Below, piece by piece: positions 35,299-47,308 of a stretch of DNA of 64,000 nucleotides (position 1 is the first letter of the stretch; every line of letters begins with the position of its first letter). The notes under the pieces are model-generated. The model did not search any database. It was not told where the DNA came from and saw nothing but the letters and a program-made list of their open reading frames with translations. Position numbers and translations under genes: made by a program. Source of the DNA: Trametes villosa (taxonomy: Eukaryota; Basidiomycota; Agaricomycetes; Polyporales; Polyporaceae); NCBI GenBank assembly GCA_002964805.2, contig PUDQ02000033.1:1488001-1552000 (forward strand), given 5' to 3'.

Positions 35299-37636
35299 GG
35301 TGCTTGTGGATGTGGTGCTGTGAGGCGCTAGTATTGGCAAGTGTGAGTGATGAGTGGTAGAAAGTGAGAGGATGTGGTTGCTAGAAGGGCCCCGCTGGAG
35401 ACTGCTGTTATGCTCGCGCGGCGCACATCCGACCATGTCATGTGCATCCACCCAAAACATGCTCAAAGTACGGGTGTACGCCATAGTGCTCTCTTGCCGC
35501 CCTCTTGAGCTCCAAAAGTTCGTAGGATGTGCATCGCCCGACGCCTGCAAGAGCGGGAGCGCGGCGCTTGGCGTCGGATGTTCTTGCACGCCTGCCATAT
35601 TGGGCTCGATTCCGACTGTGACGGGCGCTTACGGTGGATCAGGCCCGTCGTCCTTGTGGCGCCCCTGCGTTGTTCCTCTTCCGCTCTCAATCCAGACCGT
35701 CGGTTCCCCTCGTTCCGACTGCGCACTCCGCAAGTGACCGCTGCAGGAGACTCAAAAGTAGTGTCAGGGACGCCGAAGCTGTGCCACCCGCCTGTGCAGC
35801 CAATCACAACCCCAGCGGCCCACCACCATTTCTTGCGATCCGACAGTTCGACGACGCCATCTCCGACGATGAACGATGGTACGAGCACTTCGTCTTGTCG
35901 CTGTTCAGGTCACAGGGCACGCAGGGAGCTCAGCTGAAGGACATGGCCGCCGTATGCATCGCGGAAGAGAGGCGGGGACACAGGGTGCTGACGGACGTCA
36001 AGTTCCCCCGCAGCACGCAGTGAGCCCTATAACTCGTCTATTCAACGTGCAAAGCCGCCGAGCCGGCGTTCTATTCTCATAAAGAAGCCGGCCTGGAAAC
36101 CGAAGCTGTTCGGACGAAAGCTCTTCCGTCGTCCTGACCACATACGTTCCGCGCATGTCGTCAGACTGGATACCCGCGGTCGCAGGATGTACAGCTTGAG
36201 CCTCACCCGCAAGGGTCGGGAGGGGCCAGGAGGACCTCGGTAAGCGACACTGTTCCGCTCCAGATTTGGCTCGAGATCGCTGCCCGCATACGTACAGACG
36301 TCCTTCGAGGCGCTGTGCGTCCCTGGACCAGATAGTCGGGAGCAGTCATATTCGACGCAGCTTCTGGATGCCGGTTGAAGCCGTCGCTATCAATCTCCGC
36401 GGGCCCTGGCCTCATTTGCCGTCCCTTGCAGCACCCTTGCCATCCGTTGTTGACAAGGTGCTAGCCGGGATGCCGATTTGTTGGTGATCGTCCAATCCGT
36501 TAGGGATACTGGGAGCGGTATCCATATCACCGGGCGCCGTACCACGTCGGAACGGTATGCCTGACGCAGCGTGGGTGGTTCCCTGCCACTAGCACGCTGC
36601 GGATTGGCACTATATGGCATGCTGACCAACTTCCATCCAGCTTGGCGGCGTGTGGTTCCGGCATCGTTGCGGTGCGTCCTTCCACGATGTCGCATTGCGT
36701 TCGAAGTGCAGATGGTCGTCTGCTGCGCCCGACTATCCCGGCGAACTGAAATGCGCGGAGTTGGACTGCTGACTGCAGGACGACGCCTCTCAAGTGGAGA
36801 CTTCGATATCACGACGCTTTCTATTGTTTTTCTCTCACGGATTCAGCACCGTCGGGGGCCCGACATCCCTGATGAGTTGATTGCGTGATGTCGAACCCTG
36901 GAACGTCGGGTTGGTACAAACCGCGGGGATTGGGACTCGGAACCTTCGTGCTGCGGACCTTGTTGTGATGTCCCTTTTGCTCTTTTCGCTGCAGGACTCC
37001 CTCGGGCACGTGGGCCGCGATGGCACCCTGGGAACGCGCCCGTACTCGACGCCCACAAGCGTCGAATGTTTCCGATCACTCACGCAGGCCGCCGCCGCCA
37101 AATGGACTCAACCCATCCCTATTGTGGCACTCCGGGAGGGTCTCATCTAGGATAGGGCGGACAAGGACCTGGCTGCGGAGAGTGGCACGCATGACATGCA
37201 CTGAAGGTATGTGTTCCGGCCCTTATTCACGAACAGCTGTCGCGGGGCGCAACTTGCGCCCCAATGCGCGCGAATTTTCCCACTGTGGGACGCGGGCGGG
37301 CCCCCCCACAGCGGCCTATCTGCATAGACGAGGGAATCAGAAGACCCGACCGGGGATCTGTGAAACGCTGCGCGCGTTCTCTGTGCGAACCCCCGCCTGC
37401 ATTTTTCGTCGCTAAAAGCGTCGGTACAGCTGTCAGAGATGCGGACGGGATGGTGATTGGGCGCGATGGCCTCCAAGTTTCGGGCGGCCGCTCCACCACC
37501 CCCGCTGGGCTGCATGCCGTTTTACTCACGCACTCTACGGCGTAGGACACACACAGCCGCAGCTGCGCAGCCCCATGAAGCGGGGGCGCGGGAAACGAGT
37601 TGTCAGGCCTGAACTCCTGGCCGTCGACTGGTGGGC
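35299..37636. other. Gene-poor region between hypothetical protein and cupredoxin
   Basis: About 2.3 kb. A plus-strand frame ending at 36023 contains protein-like sequence (DDAISDDERWYEHFVLSLFR, LKDMAAVCIAEERRGHRVLT) and could be a small gene or a fragment; no family recognised. The remainder, 36.1-37.6 kb, shows only short frames and a GC-rich stretch near 37.25-37.55 kb that is probably promoter DNA. Confidence 0.35.
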
Positions 37637-37643
37637 TATAAAG
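37637..37643 (+). promoter_or_regulatory. TATA box of cupredoxin gene
   Basis: TATAAAG 118 bases upstream of the ATG at 37755, after a GC-rich stretch and before a pyrimidine-rich leader. Confidence 0.6.
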
Positions 37644-37754
37644 ACTCATCAGGTTCCCTCGCTGCTGTCCCTCACCGCTTGCCAGCCAGCTGCCATTCCA
37701 GGCCCGTCGTCGCCGCACCCAGTTTACCCGCCGTCGTCCACCGCGAGCCTCAAA

Positions 37755-38750
37755 ATGTTCTCGACCGTCTTCTCGTTCGCTCTCCTCCCCCTCCTCGCGG
37801 CGGCCAACCCCCAGTACGGCTACGGCTACGGGCCTGCCCCTGGTCCCAGCAGCAGCTCGGCCGCGCCCGCGCCGTCTGCTCCCGCGAGCACGGCCGGCCA
37901 GGTCAACGTACGTCTGCATAATCATATCTCACATTCGTCGGTGTCTTACCGGGTGCCATTCAGATCCAAGTCGGCGCGGGTGGCAATTTCGTCTTCAGCC
38001 CCGCCAACGTGACCGCCTCCAACGGCACCCTCGTCACGTTCTTCTTCCCCAAGTGAGTTGAAGTGCCACTTGCCTTGAGTTGAGCAGCCTTCTGATGGCG
38101 ACTGCAGCGCGGGCACCCCGCACTCGGTTACCCAGGGTGACTTCGCGAACCCCTGTGTCCCTATCGCCGCCCAGAACGGCGTCAGCGGCTTCGACTCCGG
38201 CCTGCAGATGGGCACGCAGTTCACGCTGAACATCACCAACGACCAGATCCGTAAGTGTCCGCTTCCGTCATGCATCCGGCTCACAGGCTCACCGGCTCGT
38301 TGCTAGCCATCTACTTCTTCTGCAAGGAGGTCGGCCACTGTGGCGAGGGCATGGTCGGGTAAGTGCACATTGCCGGATCGAACCACAGTGGGAAAGTCTA
38401 ATGCTTGTATGCCTAGTTCGATCAACGCTCCCAACGGCACCAACAGCTTCGACGCTTGGCAGTCAGCTGCTGTTGCAGTCGGCGCCGGCGAGAAGACGGT
38501 AAGCATAGTTGCATGCAAGACTCTAGGCTGAACATGACCTCATCCCCTCGTTCTACAGATCCAGGACAACGGCCCCGTCACCGGCGGTATCGGCGCCGTG
38601 GCCACCGCGCCCCCTTCAGCTTCCGGCTCCTCTGGCTCCGGCTCGAGTGGCTCTGGCTCGAGCGGCGGCAGCAGCGGCGCGCTCGGCCTGACCGCCTCGA
38701 GCGCCGTCGCGGCGTTCGTCGGTCTCGGCATGGCGATGGTGTTCGCATGA
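37755..38750 (+). CDS. Secreted cupredoxin-domain protein, probably GPI-anchored
   Basis: Extracellular blue-copper-like protein, the fungal serine-rich cupredoxin family. About 235 residues in five exons. A signal peptide (MFSTVFSFALLPLLAAANPQ) precedes a Tyr/Gly and Pro/Ser linker. The cupredoxin domain starts IQVGAGGNFVFSPANVTASN. Likely copper ligands are His in GTPHSVTQGDF, Cys in IYFFCKEVGHC, His in VGHCGEG and Met in EGMVG, so the site looks complete. A Ser/Gly-rich stalk (GSSGSGSSGSGSSGG) leads to a hydrophobic C-terminus (LTASSAVAAFVGLGMAMVFA), as expected for GPI attachment. A TATA box lies upstream. Its function in wall or lignocellulose biology is inference only. Confidence 0.88.
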
Positions 38751-39276
38751 TGGGCTGCATAGCTAGACGGCTACGAGGTCTGCTGGGCTCCGCTAGACGC
38801 GGTATCATGATAATGTTTAGGACCCTTCACGCTAGTACTTCGCCCTCGGCATCTCGTAGAGGCGGGCACGTTCTTTCCAAGTACCTTCACGTTCGCAGAA
38901 TGGATACAGCACTATACCCATGGAACTTCCCCGTCCGACGTACTGTTCCAGAGCGTCCTACAACCGCATCCGAGCTGCTGCATGTTATGCTGCTGCCAGC
39001 AAGCTGCCGACATCCCGTCCAAGTGCCAGGGGCAGTCATTTCTGCGCTGAAGCCACCATTGATTACACCTGCCTAATTGAGCGGCGGTCTCGATCACCAA
39101 ACTTACGCGGAGACGGGCGCCTGTTGTAGGCTTTCTCCGCACCCGCCTGGACTGCTCGGGTTGCGCATTCGCTCAGACTCGGGTTCGCGCTTTCCGTCTG
39201 CTTCCTGCCGCCCGTTTGCAACCACCGCCCTACCTTCGGTCATTCACTAGGCTAGCTCGACCATACACAAACGACC
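38751..39276. other. Intergenic, cupredoxin to PET100
   Basis: About 525 bases holding the cupredoxin 3' flank and the PET100 promoter. No TATA box or other element recognised. Confidence 0.4.
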
Positions 39277-39661
39277 ATGGGCGGCCCCAATCTCGAAGTG
39301 TTCAAGTTCGCGGTGTATGTCTTCTTCCCGGTGGTCATGTTGGTGCACTACGGCAACCCGGACTGGTATGCGAAGAATGTCCTCCCGGTAAGTGAAGACC
39401 GTTCAACGGTCCTACAACCTGTCGCGGGTTACTCACGCGTGTGTGGTACGTATAGTATAAGGACAGAATCTTCCCGCCGGAGCACCGGCTGAACACGGTA
39501 TGTGCCTCCATGTCCTTCATGTCCGCGTGGTGGCCCTGACGACGTTGCAGAGCATCCCTACGGACTCTGTTACGCTAAAAGAGGAGCTCGCGAAGATCAG
39601 GGCTCGCAACCTGGAGCGCAAGGCGCAACGGGACGCCGAGGCAGAGACAGAGCGGAAGTGA
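39277..39661 (+). CDS. PET100: Cytochrome c oxidase assembly factor Pet100
   Basis: Inner-membrane chaperone for cytochrome c oxidase assembly. Three exons give about 87 residues, the family's size. The start MGGPNLEVFKFAVYVFFPVV is characteristic, with the single membrane segment FAVYVFFPVVMLVHYG followed by NPDWYAKNVLP. The middle exon is only 14 codons (YKDRIFPPEHRLNT) and matches the conserved WPPE motif region. The tail is a charged helix (LKEELAKIRARNLERKAQRD). The stop is TGA at 39659-39661. It converges on the first dehydratase gene. Confidence 0.92.
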
Positions 39662-39827
39662 ATTGCACGTTTGGTCATTGGTCAGTGCACAATCCCCCTG
39701 CCCGGCCTTGGAACCTCCAATACTCACCCTGGCGAAGGTGTCGCTCTTGCATATCTCGTCATATATTATCGCTCTAATAGTCGCTGTCTCGCATTGTATT
39801 TCTACGCCCGCGCAAGCAAGCCACCCC

Positions 39828-41185
39828 TCACTCTGCCTTCGATGTCGTGAACGTCTCCCCGTTGTATGCGACGTCCCACGCGCCGCCTGCCGCGATATCC
39901 TCCAGCACTATGCGCTTATACTCCTGCAGATCATCCAGCGTGATTTTGAAGCCGCCACATACTATGAGGACGACGGTTGCTTGTTTGCCCGGTGCTGGCT
40001 CCGGAACCAGCCGGCTGAAGAGGCTCGGTTTATACGCGGGGGCGATGGTCGCAGCGCATGCAAGCTCGACTAAGGACTTGTGGTCCTCTATGGCAGCCGT
40101 CAGTAACCCCACGCAACACGAACGTTTCTCACACATTACCTGCGAAGTTGAGGACGGCCTGCATCGCCATTTCGTCCGGGATGCAGATGCTCTTCACGCT
40201 ACCCTTCCTCTCCAGCGCCTTCTTCACGATCGCCGCGGAAGGCGAGGACGCGCCGAGAGATGTCGCCTTCGACGTCAAGGAGGCCAGGTGAGCGACCGTT
40301 ACGTTATGCTCGGTGGACTGTTCTGCTCTGGTGCCGCTCGGGACTGGTCTAGAAGATGCGTCTCCCACGAACGGGCCGTCGTTGAGAGACAGCGATTGGT
40401 AAAAGCAGTTCGAGCCGTGGGTCTCAACGGTCACCAGCGACACTGTGTGCGTACCCATGTCAACACAAAACATGGGAGTCCTAGCACTATCCGGCTTACC
40501 GTCGTCCCAACCCACAGCTTTGCAGCCCTCTATGATCCCACCTGCGAGGCCACCTCCGCCTATGCTACAGAACACAGCATCAGGTTTGACGCCGCTGGGA
40601 AGCTGCTGCTTAATTTCGTGGACCAAACTCGCGTGCCCCTCCCACAGTATGGGGTCGTCGTACGCCGGTACCATAACGCTATCTCTTCGGTAAGCTCGGG
40701 CGACTGTCGTGAGTGCAACATGCCTACGCTTTGGGATCGGCGTCGACGGCCTCCTGTGCGGCCTGGAGCGTCTGCAGGTAGTAGTTCCCGCGGATGACGA
40801 CCTCCGCGCCTTCCTTCGTCATGAAGTCGATCACCGACTGGTGGACCCCATGGGGGAGGAAGACCGTGCAGCGCAGCCCGAGGGCCTTCGCGGCGCAGGC
40901 GGCGGCGAGTCCCGCGTTTCCTCCGGACGCGATGATGAGATGCGCGTCCGAGCCATGCTTGCGGTGGGCGTGCTGCGCGAAGTAGGAGATACCCCGATAC
41001 TTGAACGATTGGGCGGGTTGTAGACTCTGCGGCCATCGACATCGGGATCAGCAGCGACTCGGATATACAAAGCTGGTACTTACATCTAGCTTGAGATAGA
41101 CATTGCACTGCAGCAATGAGGAGAGGTGTATTGACCGAATAAGAGGCGTTTCCAGCCACAGCTTCCCGGGGTACAAGGATGCCAT
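39828..41185 (-). CDS. L-serine/L-threonine dehydratase (copy 1)
   Basis: PLP-dependent fold-type II enzyme deaminating serine to pyruvate and threonine to 2-oxobutyrate (Cha1/SDS family). About 350 residues. The start MASLYPGKLWLETPLIRS joins IHLSSLLQCNVYLKLD. The PLP lysine is in QSFKYRGISYFAQHA; the substrate loop is IIASGGNAGLAAACAAKALG; the phosphate-binding glycine loop is CSIGGGGLAGGIIEGC. Later landmarks are VETHGSNCFYQSLSLNDGPF and SIGASSPSAA-like sequence (TSLGASSPSAAIV). The C-terminus is GGAWDVAYNGETFTTSKAE. No ACT regulatory domain follows, so it is the catabolic class. It is about 480 bp downstream of a close paralogue in the same orientation. Confidence 0.92.
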
Positions 41186-41667
41186 GATATCGATCGCGTC
41201 CAATCCGACGGCGATTCCTTTAACGAATGTAGGTGCTCTGCTGATAGAGCAGGCCTTTACGCGCTGAATTGCTTGCTAATCGCCTTCAGGTGGGCGCGGG
41301 TGAGCAAACCTTTGAGCATCTTGTACGTAGATCGACACCATGGCCTCGCATGACTCCGAGTCGGAAGTCCGCGGTGGTCCACGGCACGCTCATGGGCGCT
41401 AGCGGCCCGCTTGCTTGCGTTTCGACCACCAACTCAACAAGATCGCTGGCAGTGAGCGTAGCCTTGCAGCTTTGCTTGCAGTCACCTTGACAAGAGATCC
41501 TTCTGCCCGCTCATTTTGGTATATCTTGCGGTAGGTAAATGTCAAGTTAGACTCTATGGTGCATTTTACCTTCAGTATCGTTCTACGTCATGGCCATACG
41601 TATACTGAATGAGTATCCAGATATCCAGGTCCGAGGTTGCATCTGCGTGGAGGCGCAACCATATATG
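41186..41667. other. Spacer between tandem dehydratase genes
   Basis: About 480 bases: promoter of copy 1 and 3' flank of copy 2. No TATA box recognised. A short Thr/Ser-rich plus-strand frame (41269-41490) has no support. Confidence 0.4.
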
Positions 41668-43042
41668 CTACGCTTTTGAGGTTATAAAAGCTTGTTCGTT
41701 GCATGCGACAACCCACTCTCCGCCCAATGCGACATCGGCCGCTACCGTTCGCTTGTACTCCTCCATGTCGGCCAGCGATATCTTGAAGCCGCCGCATACG
41801 ATGAGGACGACATTTATCGGCTCGCCCAATGTCGACTCAGGAACCAGCTTGCTGAAGACGTCCGGTTTGTATGCGGGGGCAAGCGTCGCCGCGCACGCGA
41901 GCTCGACTAGAATCTTGTGATCCTCTGCAAAAGATGGTCAGATTGCGATCTAGAAGAGTCCCTGATGAAGGGTTTACCCGCGAAGTTGAGAGCGGCTTGC
42001 ATTGCCATCTCGTCGGTGATGCATACGCTCTTTACACCACCTTTCCTCTCTAGCGCCTTCTTGACAACTGCCGCAGAAGGCGAGGAAGCGCCCAGGGAAG
42101 TCGCTTTGGACGGTAGCGACGAAAGGTGCGCGATGTTCACTCCGTGTTCGATGTTCTTTTCAGCCCTGGTGCCGTCGGGGACCGGCCTCGTTGCTACATG
42201 TCCTACAAATGGCCCGTCGTTCAGGGACAGCGACTGGTAGAAGCAGTTCGAGCCGTGTGTCTCGACGGTGACAAGGGGTACTACTCGTGTGTGAGTACCT
42301 ATTAAAACTGTGTGTTTGATTTGTTGCTTACCATCGTCCCAGCCGACGGACTTACAGCCCTCTATGACGCCGCCTGCGAGGCCGCCTCCCCCCAAGCTGC
42401 AGAACATAGCATCTGGCCGCACGCCATCTGGAAGCTGATGCTGAATCTCTTGGATCATGCTTGCATGTCCCTCCCACAGGATAGGATCGTCGTAGCCGGG
42501 CACCATCACTCTGTCGTTCAGGTAAGTCGTTGCAATAGTGCACGTGCCATCATGTAACTTACGCTTTAGGATCCAACGATACCGCCTCTTTCGCGCGTTG
42601 CAGTGCTTCCGCGTAGTACGTGCCTTCCGTCACAACAACCCCCGCGCCCTCTTTGCGCATGAGGTCGGTCGTAGGTTGGCTGACTCCGCGCGGCAGGAAG
42701 ACCGTGCATCGAAGTTTAAGGACTTTCGCAACGCATGCTGCAGCGATTCCGGCGTTACCGCTTGACGCGATGACAAGGTGAACGTCTTGGCCATGTATGC
42801 GTCGGGCATGTTGCGCGAAATGGGAGATTCCACGATACTTGAAAGACTGGGACGGCTGCAGGGTCTGCAACAGACATAAGCCAACTCCCGCATGTCATTG
42901 GGAGCTGAAAGAATTGCAGCCTTACCTCTAATTTGAGGTAAACATTGCATTGCAACAACGCGGAGAGGTGCACGGAGCGGATGAGAGGCGTCTCGATCCA
43001 TAACTTGGAGTCCTGGCCCAATTTTGCTCGAGTGGAAGACAT
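41668..43042 (-). CDS. L-serine/L-threonine dehydratase (copy 2)
   Basis: Paralogue of the preceding gene with the same exon order. Start MSSTRAKLGQDSKLWIETPL, which adds a few residues compared with copy 1. PLP lysine in QSFKYRGISHFAQHA; loop VIASSGNAGIAAACVAKVLK; glycine loop CSLGGGGLAGGVIEGC; VETHGSNCFYQSLSLNDGPF is identical to copy 1. The C-terminus is VVACNEQAFITSKA with TAG at 41670-41668. Sequence differences are spread through the protein (for example copy 1 ASGGNAG versus ASSGNAG here, the loop that contacts the substrate). Both copies look intact. Confidence 0.92.
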
Positions 43043-43494
43043 CACGGTGGCTTCGTAGAGTACCCTGCTGGTACCCCCATCCTACACAAGCCCGCGAAGG
43101 ACTCATCTCATGCGATCTGAGTCAAGTTGGGAGCTCGGCGCGGATGTGGGGACCGCGCGAGCCGGGCGAGATGCCACCGGCCGGAACAGCATCCCGTGCC
43201 ACCAGTGACCACCGACATAGGTACCCTCTCGCTTGTCTCTCGCCTTCGAGCTGGATAGCGTTCATCACGAAGGTCGGCTTCACATGCTCCGCCGCCTGTT
43301 CAATCTCATCGTGTTCTAGATTGGCTGCAGCGCGCGTCATGTGCAAAGGCTAATCAGCCTCAATCGCCCCGCGCCCGCCGCAGTCGTCCATCCGAGCCCC
43401 AGGGCCCGGGAGGCCTCGATGCTCCCCCGCGCCGCTCAGGCGGTACGCCTCGGGCCGTTTAGCGTGGTTCGCTGAGAGCTTGGCCCAGGAGCGG
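43043..43494. promoter_or_regulatory. Divergent region, dehydratase copy 2 / alpha-xylosidase
   Basis: About 450 bases upstream of both genes. The right end carries the xylosidase TATA box. No other element was recognised. Confidence 0.4.
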
Positions 43495-43501
43495 TATAAA
43501 G
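43495..43501 (+). promoter_or_regulatory. TATA box of GH31 alpha-xylosidase gene
   Basis: TATAAAG 55 bases upstream of the chosen ATG (43550). An earlier out-of-frame ATG at 43524 lies about 29 bases after the box, so it is probably at or upstream of the transcription start. Confidence 0.6.
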
Positions 43502-43549
43502 GACGCCATCCCGACCTTCCGCGATGGCCCAGTCCAAACCCCGGACATC

Positions 43550-46500
43550 ATGCGGTTCAACGACGGCTTCTGGCTCTTGAAGAGCGGCGTCAAGCCCTCT
43601 TTCGGTCTCCAGGTTGTGCAGGGCCTGGAGGACGGCAGTGGGTTCAACCTCCAGGTCTCCACGAAACCCATCCGCCACCGCGGCGACACGCTTGCTGGTA
43701 TGTGGCGTCCGAGTCCGCTATACCACGAAGTCCGCCCATACTCACCGCGCAATGATAGGTCCCGTACTCAGCGTCCGCGTCCACTCGCCGACCGAGGGCG
43801 TCATCGGCGTGAGGATCGAGCACTTCAAGCACATCGACCCCATCCCGAACATCGCGCTCTTCCCGGACGACCCGCCCGTCCCATCCGTCTCGCTCTCCAA
43901 GACCGAGAACACCTGGACCGTGGCCAGCGGCGGGCTGCGCGCAGAAATAGCTCAAAACCCGTACACTATCACCTTCAAGTCTCCCACGCGCACGCTCACT
44001 GCTGCCGGGTACAAGCACCAGGCTATATATGACGTGCCGCACAAGTGGACCCTGCGGAGCGCGTCGAACAGCTCGTGCCTCGCCACGGACGTCAGTTCGA
44101 ACCCGCGGCCAGACGTACCGCCGGAGACGGTTCGGTACATCAATTCGGAGCTGAACCTCTCCCCCGGGGAGCTCATCTACGGCCTGGGAGAGCAGTTTGG
44201 GCCATTTGTCAAGAATGGTACCGCTTCGTATTCTCTCGGACTTGGGTGCACACGTTGACACACGCGACCAGGCCAGTCCGTGAGCATCTGGAACCAGGAC
44301 GGCGGCACGTCCAGCGAGCAGGCGTACAAATGCGTACCGTTCTACATCACCAACCGCAACTACGGCGTGTTCGTGAACCACCCTGGGGAGGTGGAGTTCG
44401 AGGTGGGAAGCGAGAAAGTCAGCCGCGTTGGCGCAAGCGTCGCCGGTGAGAGCCTGGAGTACTTCATCATCTATGGCCCAACTCCTCTCGAGGTACGCGG
44501 CTCGTGACGATCATTGTTGTTGCCGTCTGACCTGTGCGCGATAGATTTTGGAGCGGTACACACGTCTCACTGGCCGCCCTGCGTAGGTTGGGAAAATAGC
44601 GGTCAGGGTGTGAGGCTGATTCGTTTGTCGTTGCAGCATGTTGCCCTCCTGGACGTTCGGCCTATGGCTTTCCACATCCTTCCTGACATCATATGACGAG
44701 CAGACTGTCTCCGGCTTCCTGCAGGGGATGCAAACACGAAACTGCCCCGTCCGCGTCTTCCATCTCGACTGCTTCTGGATGAAGCAATACGAATGGTACG
44801 TCCCAGGATCTTCTTTGTACCCTTCCCTTTGTTGACCGTATTGCCGTGCACCCTCGCGAATCTAGGTGCTCCTTCACGTTCGACCCGGACAACTTCCCCG
44901 ACCCCAAAGCTTACCTATCCGAGATAAAGCAGAAGTACGGGGTCAAAATCTGCGTGTGGAGTACGTCCTTGCCGCCGGATATCTTGCTTGTTACTAACTG
45001 GACATACTGCGACTCTTCTCCGCTTCGACAGTCAACCCGTATATCTCTCAGCTTTCTCCCATCTTCCAGGAGGCGGTACGTGGAGGCTACCTCATCAAAC
45101 GGAGGGATGGAACGCCGTGGCAGTACGTCCGGGTGTACCAAACATTGTTGCATATGTTTCGGGGCTAACCAGGTGAACAGATGGGACCTGTGGCAACCCG
45201 GCTTGAGTGTCGTCGACATCACCAACCCGGAGGCGCGGAAATGGTACGAGGCAAAACTCGATGCACTAGTTGACCTGGGCGTAGACACCTTCAAGGTGGG
45301 TGCATCCATCGGCGGCTGGCTGTTGCGATAGCTCTCTGACCATAGCCGCCTTCGTTTCCAATAGACCGACTTCGGAGAGCGGATTCCGCATGCGAACGTG
45401 GTGTTCCATGACGGATCGGACCCGATGCGTGTGCACAATGCGTACTCGGTCATCTATAACGAGATGGTGTTCCGTCTGCTCGAACGCCGTTTCGGCAAGG
45501 GCGAGGCCGTCGTCTTCGCGCGTTCCGCAGCCGCTGGAGGTCAGAGGTAAGCGATGAAGCTTTAAATTTGCCATGCTGTGGTTACGACCGATTAAATTGA
45601 AACTCGCTTCTAGATTCCCAGTGGTACGTTGCATCCGAACAGATGGAATGGTCACTATATTCAGAACCAACGACCTTGTAGCACTGGGGAGGCGATTGCG
45701 AATCGACTTTTGAGGCAATGGCTGAGACGCTGCGTGGGGGCCTCAGCTTGACTTCCTCCGGGTTTGCGTTCGCCTCGCATGATATTGGTGGCTTCGAGGT
45801 CAGTAGAACACTACATCATACGTTGCCAGTCTAACAAGTTGTAGGGGCATCCTCCACCGGAGATCTACCACCGCTGGGTTGCCTACGGGCTGTTCTCGTC
45901 TCACTCCCGGCTACACGGCTCCATGTCGTACAGGGTGCCGTGGCAGTACGGCGAGGCCGCAGCGACATACATGGCTAAGTTCCTCGACGCAAAGCATAGG
46001 CTGATGCCGTATCTTTACAACTTGGTTTGTTTTGTCACTGCAGCGCACACGGTGGCTCGTACTTATCACTACACCAGTCGCTGGAAGGTCACGCAAAGGG
46101 CCACCCAATACAACGCGCGATGTTCATCGAGTTCCCCGACGACCGTACCACGCACACCCTCGACCGGCAATACATGCTCGGCCCCAACCTCCTCGTGGCG
46201 CCCGTCTTCGTCCCCGAGGGCGAGGAGTCCGAGTACTACCTGCCCGCCGGCCGCTGGACGTCGTTCTTCCATCCCACGCGCACGCACACGGGGCCGGCGT
46301 GGGTGAAGGAGGTCGTGCCCATCGACGAGCTCCCCGTCTGGGTGCGCCAGGGGAGCGCGCTGTGCCTTGGCCCGAGCGGGGTCGGCCGCCCGGACTACGC
46401 GTATGCGAAGGACGTGGAGGTGCATGTGTATGAGTTGGAGGAGGGCGCGGAGGTGCGGGCGGAGGTGCCGACGGGCGAGGGGAAGGCTGTCGCGGGGGTC

Positions 46501-46647
46501 GTGGCGGCGGAGCTGAGGGATGGGCAGGTGCGCGTGCGCGTGGTGCAGGGCGAGGTCGGCTTGCGTTCGGTGACGTACTTCGCGGGCGCGAACAGCAAAA
46601 CGGCGGCAGTTGACCAGGGGCAGACGGAGGTGTCGCTGAAGCTGTGA
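43550..46647 (+). CDS. GH31 alpha-xylosidase (YicI-like)
   Basis: Glycoside hydrolase family 31 enzyme expected to release alpha-xylose from xyloglucan oligosaccharides. About 790 residues in a dozen or so exons. The start [20 protein letters not shown] aligns with bacterial YicI; there is no signal peptide, so it is probably intracellular. Markers: [76 protein letters not shown]. The nucleophile Asp is in [11 protein letters not shown] (an intron splits K from T) and the acid/base Asp in [12 protein letters not shown]. Also [20 protein letters not shown] and LMPYLYNL. The C-terminal beta domain ends TEVSLKL with TGA at 46645-46647. Context gives no xyloglucan cluster. Confidence 0.93.
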
Positions 46648-47308
46648 GCCAAAGACAATGTCCGCAGACTACCGAGGTGTGTACGATACAAACCGCTATC
46701 GAAAGCATAGGAGCTTTGCAGCTAGGGAGAGACCCATATCCGAAGATGGGTCGCACACGAGCACTCACAGATTCCAATGAGAACGAGGTTCGCTATGTAC
46801 GGGGGACTCAAGTCGGCCGTGTTCGGACCCAGGTCGTAACACTCTCACACGGTGTCGCGGCGTAGCCGTGTCCCGGAAGAAGTCGGCAGGAATGGCGCTG
46901 GGTACCGACCGGGGCGGCACATTATGCCAGAGACGGAGAGAATGTCGCATGTCGTAGAGAATGTATGTCTACATAGCGTTTACTGGCTATATGCACAGTC
47001 AATGGGGTTCGGATCCGTTAGGGACTCACCGGGATAGCCGTTGAGGACGCTGGCATTTTGGCGAAAGCAGCACTTACAACCAAGTTGACGAATGAAGGGA
47101 GGGGGTTTGATTATGGTGTACATTGCGTGTGAGGACAGCTGGGCTGAGGGCTCCGGTCGGAGCAGTGCAACTCGGCCTGTGGGAGACATTATTCCCAATC
47201 GCGCAAGGACCATGGTACCTGAGCTTGGGAGCGACCATAATCTACAGCCTGGCAAGGAGAAGGCAGCGCCTTGGATGTGGTTCGAGGGGTAAAGACCGGC
47301 ACGGAAAT
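46648..47308. other. Convergent intergenic region, xylosidase / CMC2
   Basis: About 660 bases between two stop codons; short frames only. No gene or repeat recognised. Confidence 0.45.

Noticed and set aside
36881..36960. Possible tRNA B-box (ggttcga on the minus strand)
   Set aside because: The rest of the box does not match and no acceptor stem or A-box can be drawn at tRNA spacing.
43524..43549. Upstream ATG before the alpha-xylosidase start
   Set aside because: Out of frame and only about 29 bases after the TATA box, so probably at or upstream of the transcript start; homology begins at ATG 43550.
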